The notes beneath the pieces were generated by a model that was given only the letters and a program-made list of their open reading frames with translations, was not told the origin of the DNA and did not search any database. Position numbers and translations under genes: made by a program. 57,214 nt of DNA from Streptomyces sp. NBC_01549. Lineage in GTDB: Bacteria; Actinomycetota; Actinomycetes; Streptomycetales; Streptomycetaceae. The stretch is from contig NZ_JAPEPW010000008.1 in the NCBI RefSeq assembly GCF_026339955.1, positions 1 through 57,214 of the forward strand, in the 5' to 3' direction. Below, piece after piece: positions 23,762 through 32,008 of the stretch (the first letter of the stretch is position 1; every line of letters begins with the position of its first letter).

Positions 23762-23778
23762 CCGGAACTATGTTCCGG
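23762..23778. promoter_or_regulatory. Third TetR operator copy, downstream of the repressor gene
   Basis: CCGGAACTATGTTCCGG is a perfect 7-3-7 palindrome with the same GGAAC/GTTCC arms as the two upstream sites. It lies 53 bp after the repressor stop, where no promoter or gene start is obvious. Confidence 0.7.
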
Positions 23779-23909
23779 GCGCTGGCGGGGTCGACAACTC
23801 CCCGCCCCCCGCCGACGGCTCGGCGCACGCGGCCGGACACGCCGGCCTGGGCGTGGCGGGCCGCCGGACCGACGAGTTCGACAACCCGCGGATCACCCCC
23901 GTACGGAAA

Positions 23910-23950
23910 CCGGCCGCCGCCGCGGCCACACTGACCGCGGCGGCGGCCGG
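23910..23950. terminator. Strong GC hairpin between convergent genes
   Basis: A perfect 16-bp stem (23910-23925 with 23935-23950) and 9-nt loop, between the TetR gene (plus) and the Thr-rich protein gene (minus). It could terminate both. No T-run on either side. Confidence 0.7.
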
Positions 23951-24009
23951 ATGGACCGTCACCGCCCCTATGGCGGCGCCCCCGTGGGCGCGACCGGCCC
24001 CAGCGGCTG

Positions 24010-24399
24010 CTACCGCCTGTGGTTGTTGCGGTCGTTTCCGTCAATGTTGATCGTCCTGACCTTCGTGGTCACCTTGACGACCTTCTTGATCACGGCACCC
24101 TCGGAATTCCTGGTGGTCTTGGTTGTTTTGGTGGTCGTGGTGATCTTGAGGCCCTCGTCGGTCAGTTCCTTCTTGACCGTCGTGCTGGTGGTGGTGGTGG
24201 TCGTGCTGTTCCTGGACAGCCCCGTGATCTCGCCGGCCTGATGGCCCTGATGGCCTGCCACGACCGTGGCCACGGTCCCGGTGTGCGGTGTCGCCGGGGT
24301 GGCGGCGAAAGCGCCGGAGGGTATCAACGCGCCTCCTGCCGCCAGAGCGGTCGAGGCAGCGAGCGTCACAAGGCGCTGGGTACGGGAAGTACGGGTCAT
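24010..24399 (-). CDS. Small secreted Thr/Lys-rich protein
   Basis: A 129-aa protein with a Sec signal (MTRTSRTQRLVTLAASTALA...SGAFA, cleavage near residue 32). The mature chain contains Thr runs and alternating Thr/Lys/Val stretches (TTTTTTSTTVKKELTDEGLK; ITTTTKTTKTTRN; VIKKVVKVTTKVRTINIDGN), which are beta-prone and positively charged. No cysteine or anchor is seen. The signal resembles that of the Gly-rich protein at 46685-47278. GGAGGAG precedes the ATG. The family is unknown. A surface or matrix role is inference. Confidence 0.75.
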   Translation of the reverse strand: MTRTSRTQRLVTLAASTALAAGGALIPSGAFAATPATPHTGTVATVVAGHQGHQAGEITGLSRNSTTTTTTSTTVKKELTDEGLKITTTTKTTKTTRNSEGAVIKKVVKVTTKVRTINIDGNDRNNHRR

Positions 24400-24762
24400 G
24401 GGAATTTCTCCTCCGTGAGAAATGATCAGGGTTTCCGAACAGTCCTGCCGATTCGCAGCCATTCGGTACTTCGGTGACGAGATGCATGTCCGGTAATTCG
24501 CACTGTGCGAGCAGTTCCGGAATGTGTGAGGGCCAGTTGCTGTTGAACGGGCCCGCATCTCTATTAGGCACCGGCAGGCGAAGGGAGTCATGCCCCTTAA
24601 ACGCGTGGCAGGGAAACTCGGGACTTGACGGACCGCGGCAGCTGTGACGCGGACGTACTCACACGGCAGCTGTAGTTCGTGAGGCGTGAGGCATCGCCGC
24701 TGGCCAGCGTGGTGGGTGGGGTGCCTGCGGCAGGGGTACGGCCACCGGCATCGTGATCTTGT

Positions 24763-25077
24763 GTGACGAAGAATCAAGAAGCGGTGGCCGCGCAGGCCAC
24801 GGTAGTACACGCCGGGTGGGACGGGTTGTTCGAGGGGTTGATGGGCCGGTTCGCGAGCTGCTTCCCGCGCCGGGAGACCCGGCTGACCTGCCGGAACATG
24901 GTCTCTGGGCTGCTGATGGTCAAGGAATCGGCGAACTGCTGGTCGTTGGCCGAGGCGATCGGCCACAGCGGTCCGCATGTCCTGCAGCACTTCTTGTCGA
25001 GGGCCCGCTTCGACACCGAGGCAGTCCGCCGGTCGGTCGCGGCCTGGACGGTGGAGCAACTCGGCGAGAGGAGGTGA
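24763..25077 (+). CDS. IS701-type transposase, N-terminal reading frame
   Basis: 104 codons covering the N-terminal domain: HAGWDGLFEGLMGRFASCFP, RRETRLTCRNMVSGLL, then GHSGPHVLQHFLSRARFD, ending WTVEQLGERR*. Family members continue in one frame into LVVDETG. Here a TGA stops translation, and the rest continues in a second frame whose ATG overlaps this stop by one base (TGATG), preceded by GAGGAGG. This is either a disabling frameshift or coupled two-frame expression. Confidence 0.8.
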   Translation: MTKNQEAVAAQATVVHAGWDGLFEGLMGRFASCFPRRETRLTCRNMVSGLLMVKESANCWSLAEAIGHSGPHVLQHFLSRARFDTEAVRRSVAAWTVEQLGERR

Positions 25078-26129
25078 TGTTGGTGGTGGACGAGACGGGC
25101 GATGAGAAGTCGTCCCTCGACGCGGTCGGCGCGGCCCGGCAGTACTCCGGGGCGCTGGGCGGGATCGGGCTGTGCCAGGTCGCGGTACACCTCTCCTACG
25201 TGAGTGCCGAGGGGCACGCGCTGGTCGACCGTCGGCTGTACCTGGGCGAGGCATGGGCGGCGGACGACGAGCGCCGTGAGCTGGTCGGGGTGCCCGACGA
25301 GAGGGTGTTCGCCACCAAGCCGCAACTGGCCGGCGACATGCTGGAGGACGCCCACGCCTCGGGGGTGCACACCGCGTGGGTGGCCGCCGACGAGGTCTAC
25401 GGTGGACGGGAGTTGCGTGCGCGGATCCGTGCGCTGGGCTACGGCTACGCGATCGCGGTACCCACCAGCCACCGGGTCACCACCCCGGGCGCCGGGAAGA
25501 AGAAGGTCACCGCGCTGCTGGAGCGGGTGCCGAAGCGGGCCTGGATGCGGCTGAGGACCGGCCATGGCACCAAGGCCGAGCGGCTCTACGACTGGGCGAT
25601 GATCGACGTGAACCCCGACGATGCGCCGCCCGGACAGGCCGCCGGGCACAGCCAGGTCCTGGTCCGACGCCACCGCCGCACCGGCACCCTTTCCTTCTAC
25701 CGGACCTGGCACCCCGACCCGCAGCCGATATCGGTGCTGGTCAGCGCGGTCTGCCGCAGGTGGCGGGTCGAGGAGGACTTCCAGGGAGCCAAGGGCCTGG
25801 CCCACCTCGACACCGGCCAGGTCACCTGCTGGACGTCCTGGCACCGCTGGAGCCTCATGTCAATGATCGCCTACGCACTTCTGGCCGTCGGCGCCCTCCA
25901 CGAGCGGCAACGCGCCCACCCCGCCAACTCCGACGACGAGTTGGCCATGGTGCCCGTCAGCCCGCGCGAACTCCTCGCGCTATTGCGGGTCTTCGCCCTG
26001 CCAAGGCCCCGCCAGGACACCGATCCGGCACACGCCCTGCGCTGGTCGAACTGGCGTCGCCGACACCAGCATCGCGCGACGGCCTGCCACCGCCGCTGGA
26101 ACAACGTCACAGCAGTGGCCATCGCATGA
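25077..26129 (+). CDS. IS701-type transposase, catalytic reading frame
   Basis: 350 codons carrying the catalytic core: LVVDETGDEKSSLDAVGAAR (first Asp), QYSGALGGIGLCQVAVHLSY, VAADEVYGGRELR (second Asp), and the C-terminal RRWRVEEDFQGAKGLAHLDT (Glu of the YREK-like region). Its ATG overlaps the stop of the N-terminal frame and has a strong GAGGAGG site inside the upstream frame, so it could be made as a separate protein or by re-initiation. The frame is otherwise undamaged. Confidence 0.85.
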   Translation: MLVVDETGDEKSSLDAVGAARQYSGALGGIGLCQVAVHLSYVSAEGHALVDRRLYLGEAWAADDERRELVGVPDERVFATKPQLAGDMLEDAHASGVHTAWVAADEVYGGRELRARIRALGYGYAIAVPTSHRVTTPGAGKKKVTALLERVPKRAWMRLRTGHGTKAERLYDWAMIDVNPDDAPPGQAAGHSQVLVRRHRRTGTLSFYRTWHPDPQPISVLVSAVCRRWRVEEDFQGAKGLAHLDTGQVTCWTSWHRWSLMSMIAYALLAVGALHERQRAHPANSDDELAMVPVSPRELLALLRVFALPRPRQDTDPAHALRWSNWRRRHQHRATACHRRWNNVTAVAIA

Positions 26130-26363
26130 CAGGAACCTCACGAGTCACGAACTACAGCTGCCGTGACTCACCCGCCGAAAACCGGCGCGCAACCGTCTGT
26201 GACCAGGCGCCACGGCGGTGCCTCGGCCGCCGTCCGGCGGCGGTGGGCCGGGTATTAGCCTGGCAGTTCTGGGCTGGATCATCACCGGACATCTGACCGC
26301 CCGACGCCGGCGGAACACCCCCGCCACTGTCCGTCCGGGACAGACGAGAACGGAGCAGCCGAC

Positions 26364-26867
26364 GTGAGCGACACCCGACCCAGTACCCGGAAAGGGGCCG
26401 CGCCGCCGGCGGCCGATCTGCCCGAGCCGATACGCGGGCACCGGCGTCGCACGCTGAAGCTGCTCACCGTCTGCGCCGCCGGGCTCGTCCCGTGGACGGT
26501 CCTGCTGGCGGCGACGCTGCCGTCCGTGTACGAGGTCCGCCAATGGCGCGTGACGTGGGTCGGATTCGACGCCCTGCTCATGGTCGCGATGGCGTCCACG
26601 GCGCTTCTCGGCTGGCTGCGGCACCGCGCTGTCATCGTGGCGGGGATCACGACGGCGGTGCTGCTGATCTGCGACGCGTGGTTCGACGTGTCGCTCGCTT
26701 TCGGCACCTCGGGGGTGTGGCTGTCGGCGGTGCTCGCGGCGTGTGTCGAGCTGCCGCTGGCCTTCTACCTCATCCGCCGGGTGACGGGGATGATCTCGTT
26801 GGCGCAGTGGCCCTCCGCCGGGGCCCCGGCCGGCAGCGGCACGCAGCCTGCCGTCCCGGACGCCTGA
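26364..26867 (+). CDS. Small integral membrane protein, unknown function
   Basis: A 167-aa protein from GTG with a polar N-terminal tail and four predicted membrane segments: LLTVCAAGLVPWTVLLAATL, VGFDALLMVAMASTALLGWL, VIVAGITTAVLLICDAWFD and VWLSAVLAACVELPLAFYLI. No catalytic motif is visible. It starts about 200 bp beyond the IS701 right end, so the insertion may have separated it from its original promoter. Confidence 0.75.
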   Translation: MSDTRPSTRKGAAPPAADLPEPIRGHRRRTLKLLTVCAAGLVPWTVLLAATLPSVYEVRQWRVTWVGFDALLMVAMASTALLGWLRHRAVIVAGITTAVLLICDAWFDVSLAFGTSGVWLSAVLAACVELPLAFYLIRRVTGMISLAQWPSAGAPAGSGTQPAVPDA

Positions 26868-26884
26868 CCGGCGCCGCGCGCCGG
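26868..26884. terminator. Hairpin between convergent genes
   Basis: CCGGCGC/GCGCCGG around CGC, starting directly after the membrane-protein stop and ending 10 bp before the cupin stop on the other strand. Short but perfectly paired. Confidence 0.5.
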
Positions 26885-26894
26885 GGCTGTTCGG

Positions 26895-27401
26895 TCAGAC
26901 GTCCCCGGCCGGCAGCGCGTACAGCTGCGGAAGGTTGACCACGATCGCCTCCTGGGTGCTGCGGGCGATGACGACCACGGCCTCTTCGGCGGGGTCCGGA
27001 TTCTCCTCGCGGTGCGGCACGAACGGGGGGACGAAGATGTAGTCGCCCGGAGAGGTGCGCAGGCGCACCTCCTGCGGCTGCGGTCCGGCGTCGTCGAGGA
27101 AGACGAACTCGGGGTGCCCGCTCACCACGTAGATGGCGGTCTCGGATTCACCGTGGTGATGGTCGGAGGAGGAGGTGGAGGGCGCGACGTGGGTCTGGCC
27201 CATCCACAGCTTTTCGGAGCCCACCGCCTTGCCGCTGACGGCGGCGAACCTGCGCATGCCCCCGGTCTGCGCGGTGTCGCCGTCGAGCGCGTCGGCGCGG
27301 ATGTGGTGCAGGCGGGCGCGCAGGGGTGTGGCCGGGCGCCCTGCGGCGTCGTGGAGATGGGGGTGGAAACCTTCGCCGGGGGTCGTCAGCGGCTCGCTCA
27401 T
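26895..27401 (-). CDS. Cupin-domain protein
   Basis: A 168-aa small beta-barrel protein. The first cupin motif, SSSDHHHGESETAIYVVSG, gives metal-binding His residues and Glu. The second, SPGDYIFVPPFVPHREEN, gives the last His. It probably binds Fe, Mn or Zn, and may be a dioxygenase, isomerase or sensor. ATG 27401 is chosen. It is divergent from an Rrf2-type gene fragment that may once have regulated it. Confidence 0.83.
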   Translation of the reverse strand: MSEPLTTPGEGFHPHLHDAAGRPATPLRARLHHIRADALDGDTAQTGGMRRFAAVSGKAVGSEKLWMGQTHVAPSTSSSDHHHGESETAIYVVSGHPEFVFLDDAGPQPQEVRLRTSPGDYIFVPPFVPHREENPDPAEEAVVVIARSTQEAIVVNLPQLYALPAGDV

Positions 27402-27539
27402 GAATGGGGACGCTAAAGCGGTCCATAAAAGGATGTCAAGAGGTGCCCATTGGCCTTCACCTGCGGCAATGTTCCCGTAATGCAGGAGGGGAACCGGTGG
27501 AATCCCTCGTCCGGGCAACTGGCCGGGCAGCATGCGCGC

Positions 27540-27662
27540 ATGCATATCCCCGCGAAGGCGGACTACGCCACGCGGGCCCTGTTGGAGCTCGCCCGCGAAC
27601 CTGCCCGTCCGCTCACGTGCGAGGCCATCGCTTCCTCGCAGCAGATCCCGTTCCGGTTCGTC
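27540..27662 (+). pseudogene. Rrf2-family regulator, N-terminal fragment
   Basis: The first 41 codons of an Rrf2 winged-helix regulator remain: MHIPAKADYATRALLELARE, then LTCEAIASSQQIPFRFV. After that the sequence enters the left hairpin of a TnpB-type element. No continuation is found beyond the element, where an oppositely oriented gene lies. The regulator was therefore lost by insertion plus deletion. Confidence 0.83.
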
Positions 27663-28416
27663 AACCACCCGTCGCTGAAGCGACGGGCTCAAGAATTGAA
27701 CTTCTTCTCCAAGCGCGCCAGGTGCCCACGCTTCAAGTCGAAGCGGAAGTCCCGCGCCTCGGCGCAGTACACCGGCTCGGCGTTCACGTTCCGCGACGGC
27801 CGGTCGAAGCTCGCGAAGATGGCCGGGCCGCTGGTTCGTGTCGATGCTGTGCGACGACCCGACGGTGAAGCCGCTCGTGGCCACCGGTGCGGCGGCAGGG
27901 ATCGACGCCGGCCTGGACCACCTGCTGACCCTGTCGACCGGTGAGAAGATCGCCACCCCCGGCACGAACGCCGCGACCGGGAGAAGGCACGCCGTAAGGT
28001 CGCCAGGATCCATGCCCGGGTCACGGACCGGCGCGGGGACGGCCTGCACAAGCTGACCACTCGACTCGTGCGCGAAAACCAAACGCTCGTGATCGAGGAC
28101 CTGACCGTGCGCAATACGGTCAGGAACCGGAATGGTCGTGGACCGCTTCTTCCCCCTCCTCCAAGTTGTGCTCCCCTGCGGTGCCTTGCAGGACAGGACG
28201 CCGCTGAATGTCCGCACCTGGACGTGCGACTGCGCAATGGTCCACGACCGGGACGTGAACGCGGCGAAGAACCTTCTGGCCGCCGGGCCGGCGGTGTCTG
28301 TCTGTGGAGCTGGTGCAAGACCTCAACGGAGAACTCCGGGCGGGCAGTCGGCGACGAAGCAGAGAACCCCACGGCGCGAGCCGTAGGAGTCCCCCTCGTT
28401 TACGAGGGGGAGGAAG
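27663..28416 (+). mobile_element. Decayed IS200/IS605-type (TnpB-only) element
   Basis: Subterminal hairpins mark both ends: CCCGTCGC-TGAA-GCGACGGG (27668-27687) and CCCCCTCG-TTTA-CGAGGGGG (28391-28410). Elements of this group end in such imperfect hairpins and lack inverted repeats. Inside are tnpB pieces in several frames. The element is about 0.75 kb instead of ~1.3 kb. Exact ends are uncertain by a few bases. Confidence 0.7.
27690..28386 (+). pseudogene. tnpB: tnpB remnant (RNA-guided nuclease family), multiply frameshifted
   Basis: Four pieces in order: CPRFKSKRKSRASAQYTGSA (27720-27836); GIDAGLDHLLTLSTGEKIAT (27838-27960), carrying the first RuvC Asp; KARRKVARIHARV...RLVRENQTLVIEDLTVRN (about 27980-28130), carrying the RuvC Glu; and CGALQDRTPLNVRTWTCDC, then VHDRDVNAAKNLL (28132-28386), carrying the zinc ribbon and final Asp. 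The first zinc-ribbon CxxC is damaged and the frames do not connect, so no active nuclease is made. The 3' end would have encoded the guide (omega) RNA. Confidence 0.8.
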
Positions 28417-28962
28417 TCAGGAAGCGCTCGACGTGATCACCGAGCTGACGGCGGCGAGGCGATGGGCGAGGTCGTCGGCGGGGATGTCGATGAGCTCGTA
28501 GCCGAACACGCGGTAGCTCTGTTCGTGGACACGTTCGAATACCAGCGATTCCTGGAAACTGATCCGCCGAGCGGGGGTGGGCTCGCAGAACCCCAGATTG
28601 CGGATGAAGAGCACCTGTCGCTCGTAGATCCCCTCGGAGGTGATCCGTTCGAGCTCCGCGGCCAGCGCCTGGGACACCGGCCGACCCAGGTAGGTGGCGA
28701 GCGCCAGCGTGCAGACCGGTGACCGGTCAAACACCTGGACAAAGTCCGTGGTGGCGGCCTCCAACTGCCGCTGTCGCTGCAGAGCGACGATCTCATCGAT
28801 GAAGGACGCCCGTGTCCATGGCGCGTCCTCGCCCTGAGCCTGAGCTTGTGCGATGACCGCTGTCGCCGCCTCCTCGATGACCCCATGGCCGAGCTCGGCC
28901 AGGCACCGCAGGATCGATGTCTTGCCCGCGCCCGGTGTGCCGGTCAGAACGTAACGCCGCAT
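28417..28962 (-). CDS. P-loop ATPase (AAA_28-like)
   Basis: A 181-aa protein: Walker A GTPGAGKTS near the N-terminus (YVLTGTPGAGKTSILRCLAE), VIEEAATAVIAQAQAQGED, FVQVFDRSPVCTLALA (Walker B-like Asp), and a C-terminal FERVHEQSYRVFGYELIDIP. It resembles small predicted ATPases/kinases of unknown substrate. ATG 28962 has an AAAGG upstream; an in-frame ATG at 28983 would add seven residues. The stop codon (28417-28419) lies in the right end of the TnpB element, so the last residues may have been changed by that insertion. Confidence 0.8.
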   Translation of the reverse strand: MRRYVLTGTPGAGKTSILRCLAELGHGVIEEAATAVIAQAQAQGEDAPWTRASFIDEIVALQRQRQLEAATTDFVQVFDRSPVCTLALATYLGRPVSQALAAELERITSEGIYERQVLFIRNLGFCEPTPARRISFQESLVFERVHEQSYRVFGYELIDIPADDLAHRLAAVSSVITSSAS

Positions 28963-29380
28963 GATCGGAAGCCTTTCGTGCATGTCGAGACAGGCCCGCC
29001 GGTCTTGGCAGTGCCTCTGATGGAGGCATCGGGTCGGTGAAGCCCTGGGAAATGGGGTGATGGGACAGTGGCGGATTCTCGAACGGCTCACATGCCGGAG
29101 ACGCTCACCATGCCCACGACGCTGAACCATGGCGTACAGCCAGGGTGTTCAACGTCGTGCTCACTTCCATTACAGTCTCCCGGCCAGGATCCCGGCAACC
29201 ACATCTAGGTCAGCAGGTACGAGACCGCCGCCCCTGCGGAGGAGATCCCCGGCGTCGGCATCGCCGGGTCAAGGCCGAGGGCACAAGCGTCCGCCGCTGC
29301 TTCAAGCCGTCTCCCGAGGCCATCGCCGAGCTCACCGGCCTGCCCTCCCCCGGCTCCGGCAGCGCGTGAGAATCCTGCGT
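28963..29380. other. Gene-free interval
   Basis: No recognisable gene. It should contain the ATPase promoter (minus strand). A plus frame ending SPEAIAELTGLPSPGSGSA near 29370 looks protein-like but has no start or family. Confidence 0.4.
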
Positions 29381-30168
29381 CTAGCGGTCTGCCACGGAGT
29401 GGCCGGCCGATTGCGCGGCCCATGAGGCGAGGATGCGCAGACGGTCGTGGCTGGGGGTGCCGCGCTCGGCAGTCAGGGTGATGAGCTGCTGGTCGGGATC
29501 GGCGGTGCAGGTGAGGAAGGACCAGTCCAGGGTGAGCCGGCCGACGACCGGATGGTGCAGGACCTTCGTGCCCGTGCCCTGGACCGCGACGCGATGGGTA
29601 CCCCACCACCGCCGGAAGTCGGGGTCCTGAAGTGACAGCTCGCCCACCAGTTCCGCCAGCCGTGGATCCTTGTCGGGTCCCGGGCGGCCTGCATGCGCAG
29701 CTGCGCCAGGCTCGTCTGTGCCACCCAGTCCCAGTCCGGGTACAGCGCTCTGACGGCCGGGTCGCAGAAGACCAGCCGTACGAAGTTGCGTTTCTTTTCC
29801 GGGATCCGCGCGAAGTCGGTGAACAGGGCGGCCGCCATGGGGTTCCAGGCGAGGATGTCCGTGCGCCGGCCCAGGACGACGGCCGGCGTGGTGGACAGGT
29901 CGTCCAGCAGACGCCGCAGCTGCGGCTGGACCTTCTGCGTGGTGCGCCGGCGGGGCCGGGCGGCGTCCCGGCCGGACAGTTCGAACATGTAGGCACGCTC
30001 GCCGTCGTCGAGCCGCAGCACCCGCGCAAGGGTGTCCAGCACCGGTTCGGAAGCCTGGCGGCGGCCCTGCTCCAGGCGCGTGTAGTAGTCGGGGCTGATC
30101 GACGCCACACCCATGGCTGCCACCCCGACGTGCCGGCTGGCCTGTGCATCAGAAGGGCAGGGTGACAA
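29381..30168 (-). pseudogene. MmyB-type (XRE plus ligand domain) regulator, frameshifted
   Basis: Two frames together give most of a regulator: ISPDYYTRLEQGRRQASEPV (HTH end), ARVLRLDDGERAYMFELSGR, VVLGRRTDILAWNPMAAALF (MmyB ligand domain), then, after a frame change near 29665-29680, GELSLQDPDFRRWWGTHRVA, TLDWSFLTCTADPDQQLITL and a normal C-terminus. The first ~35 residues of the HTH are also abnormal (AAMGVASISPDYY instead of AALAGVSPDYY, short leader). It is probably non-functional. Confidence 0.8.
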
Positions 30169-30553
30169 GGAGTGCGGCGAGGGCTCCTTGCCCTCTGCCC
30201 TTCTGCGGGCGTGCGGTCCGTATCGGCATGCGGGGCACTATGCCATCCGCCCGCAGCGTCCCCTCAACGCGGCCTGGGCCGGGCGGACTTGGCGAACCGA
30301 CGGGGTGAACCGACTTGGTGAGCGGAGCGGGTGAGCGGAGCGGGTGAGCGGAGCGGGTGAGCGGAGCGGGTGAGGGCGAAGGTGCTGGGCCGGTGCTGCG
30401 GGCGCGGCCGCGTCCGGCCTCGTGGTCCAGGGGCTTGTCGCTGCCTTTGTCACCTGGTCTTCTGTACGCCGGGTGATCCGTGACGCGTGTTCGCCCGGCG
30501 GCTGCGGGCGGACCCGGGCACGGGGACGGGGACGGAAATGAGGATGGGGCGGC
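30169..30553. other. Intergenic region with tandem repeat
   Basis: No gene. It contains the 13-bp tandem repeat described at 30318-30369 and presumably the promoter for the gene at 30554. Confidence 0.5.
30318..30369. repeat. Four tandem copies of a 13-bp unit
   Basis: GTGAGCGGAGCGG is repeated four times without change, followed by a degenerate start of a fifth (GTGAGGGCG). The period is not a multiple of three and the region is non-coding. Likely slippage-prone. Confidence 0.9.
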
Positions 30554-31375
30554 GTGGAATCAGTGGCGGGGCTTGGCGTGCGGGGCGCGGTGCCCGAGGG
30601 GCTCGGCGTGGCGATACGGGATACGGCCGAGGAGATCGCCGCGCTGCTGCGCGCGGGCGCCGGCATGGAACTTCGGGTGCCGGACTCGCAGTGGAGCGTC
30701 GGGGAGGCGGCGGCACATCTGGCGCTGGCCAACGAGCTGATGGCGGACATCGCGGCGGGCCGTGCGCGCGGTTACGGGGACGGCACGCCGCAGAGTCTTG
30801 CCGCGGCCAACGAGCAGGGGCTCGCCGCGTTCGGTGAGCGGGGGGCCGAGCCGCTGGCCGGGATGATCGTGGAGCAGGCCGGTGCGTGTCTGAGGGCTCT
30901 GGAGGAGCGGGGCGCGGAGGGGACGGTGGTCACTCCGCTGGGCCCGATGGGACCGGATGTGCTGGGGTCGTATCTGCTCACGCACATGCTGGGACACGGT
31001 TACGACCTCGCCCGTGCGCTGGGGCGTGCGCACATGATCGACCGCGGGCGGGTGCGGCTGACGCTGCCGTTCTTGACGACGGTGATGCCACGGGTGACCG
31101 ACACGGCCCGCACGGCCGGGCTGAGCGCCTGCTATGCGATCCGCCTGTGGGGTGGCGGCCGGTTCGGTGTGCGGGTGGCCGGGGGTGCGGTGTCGGTCGA
31201 TGAGCGGCTGCCGGAACGTGCGGACTGCACCATCCTCATCGAGCCGGTCACTTTTCTCCTGATGGCGCTCGGGCGCCGCGGCCAGTGGGGCGCCCTCGCT
31301 CAGGGCCGCATCCTGGTCGGGGGGCGCAAGCCCTGGCTCGCTCCGCGTTTCCCGGCTCTCTTCAAGGCGCCCTGA
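30554..31375 (+). CDS. Mycothiol-dependent maleylpyruvate isomerase-like protein with SCP2-like C-terminus
   Basis: A 273-aa protein from GTG. The N-terminal four-helix MDMPI/DinB-like domain has WSVGEAAAHLALANE (His55, Glu61) and LLTHMLGHGYDLARALG (His144 and His148), the usual metal-binding positions. The C-terminal ~100 residues (YAIRLWGGGRFGVRVAGGAV...TILIEPVTFLLMALGRRGQW) resemble a sterol-carrier-like domain. Members are mycothiol-dependent transferases or isomerases. The substrate is unknown. It is monocistronic by context. Confidence 0.75.
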   Translation: MESVAGLGVRGAVPEGLGVAIRDTAEEIAALLRAGAGMELRVPDSQWSVGEAAAHLALANELMADIAAGRARGYGDGTPQSLAAANEQGLAAFGERGAEPLAGMIVEQAGACLRALEERGAEGTVVTPLGPMGPDVLGSYLLTHMLGHGYDLARALGRAHMIDRGRVRLTLPFLTTVMPRVTDTARTAGLSACYAIRLWGGGRFGVRVAGGAVSVDERLPERADCTILIEPVTFLLMALGRRGQWGALAQGRILVGGRKPWLAPRFPALFKAP

Positions 31376-31471
31376 GCGCCACGGGCCGCGGCGGCCGGAC
31401 AGGGGACGGCGGTCTGAAGCCGTACGGGATCGGTGCTCTGACGCCGTACGGGACCGGCGTTCACCCGGGAC

Positions 31472-32008
31472 TCACCCGGGTTCGGGGGCGCTGACGGCCG
31501 GGGCGGCGCCGAGGAGGCCGAGGAGGGTCTCGCGGTGGAGGTCCGCGATCGGGCCGAGGAAGTCCGGGTGGCGCAGCAGGGGGGCCGCGCGGTGGTCGCG
31601 CGGGCTGGGGATGGTCAGCCGGCGTGCGTCGCCCACGCTGTCGGGGCCGTGGTGGGTGGCGGCCAGGCAGGCGGCGGCCAGGGCGGCGAGGTCGGCGTCG
31701 GCCAGCAGGCAGGCCGCCCAGCTGACGACGGTCTCGTCGACCTGGGTGCGCCAGGTGTGGGTGGCGTCGGTCAGCGGGGGTGCGTCGGCGCCGGTGACGA
31801 AGTCCAGCCGGCCCGAGCCTCCGGGGCCGAGCAGGTCCAGCAGTTCGGCGTCCAGCGCGGTGGGGTAGCGCAGAGCGGCGGCGATGGTGGCCGCGTGCGC
31901 TGCCTGCGCTTCGGCCAGGGCCTGGTTCAGCGGGCCGGCGGCCGGGGGGAAGGCCGACAGCAGCCAGCGCGTGGAGGCCGTGATGACGGGCGAGAGATCA
32001 GCGGGCAT
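31472..32008 (-). CDS. Hypothetical protein, Ala/Leu-rich helical
   Basis: A 178-aa protein from ATG 32008. It is mostly helical, with alternating Ala/Leu-rich segments (STRWLLSAFPPAAGPLNQAL, SWAACLLADADLAALAAACL). I recognise no domain, catalytic motif, signal peptide or membrane segment. It is convergent with the MDMPI-like gene and divergent from the AhpD-like gene. Confidence 0.6.
   Translation of the reverse strand: MPADLSPVITASTRWLLSAFPPAAGPLNQALAEAQAAHAATIAAALRYPTALDAELLDLLGPGGSGRLDFVTGADAPPLTDATHTWRTQVDETVVSWAACLLADADLAALAAACLAATHHGPDSVGDARRLTIPSPRDHRAAPLLRHPDFLGPIADLHRETLLGLLGAAPAVSAPEPG

Larger units (their letters stand above)
24662..26166 (+). mobile_element. IS701-like insertion sequence, complete, with 5-bp target duplication
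   Basis: About 30-bp terminal inverted repeats (24662-24691 and 26137-26166) agree at 28 of 30 positions (outer sequence CACGGCAGCTGTAGTTCGTGA). Both ends are flanked by ACTCA (24657-24661 and 26167-26171), a 5-bp duplication, so insertion was relatively recent. A 10-bp copy of the terminus (CGGCAGCTGT) also occurs 27 bp outside the left end (24635-24644). The element separates the Thr-rich gene's upstream region from a membrane-protein gene. Confidence 0.88.
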
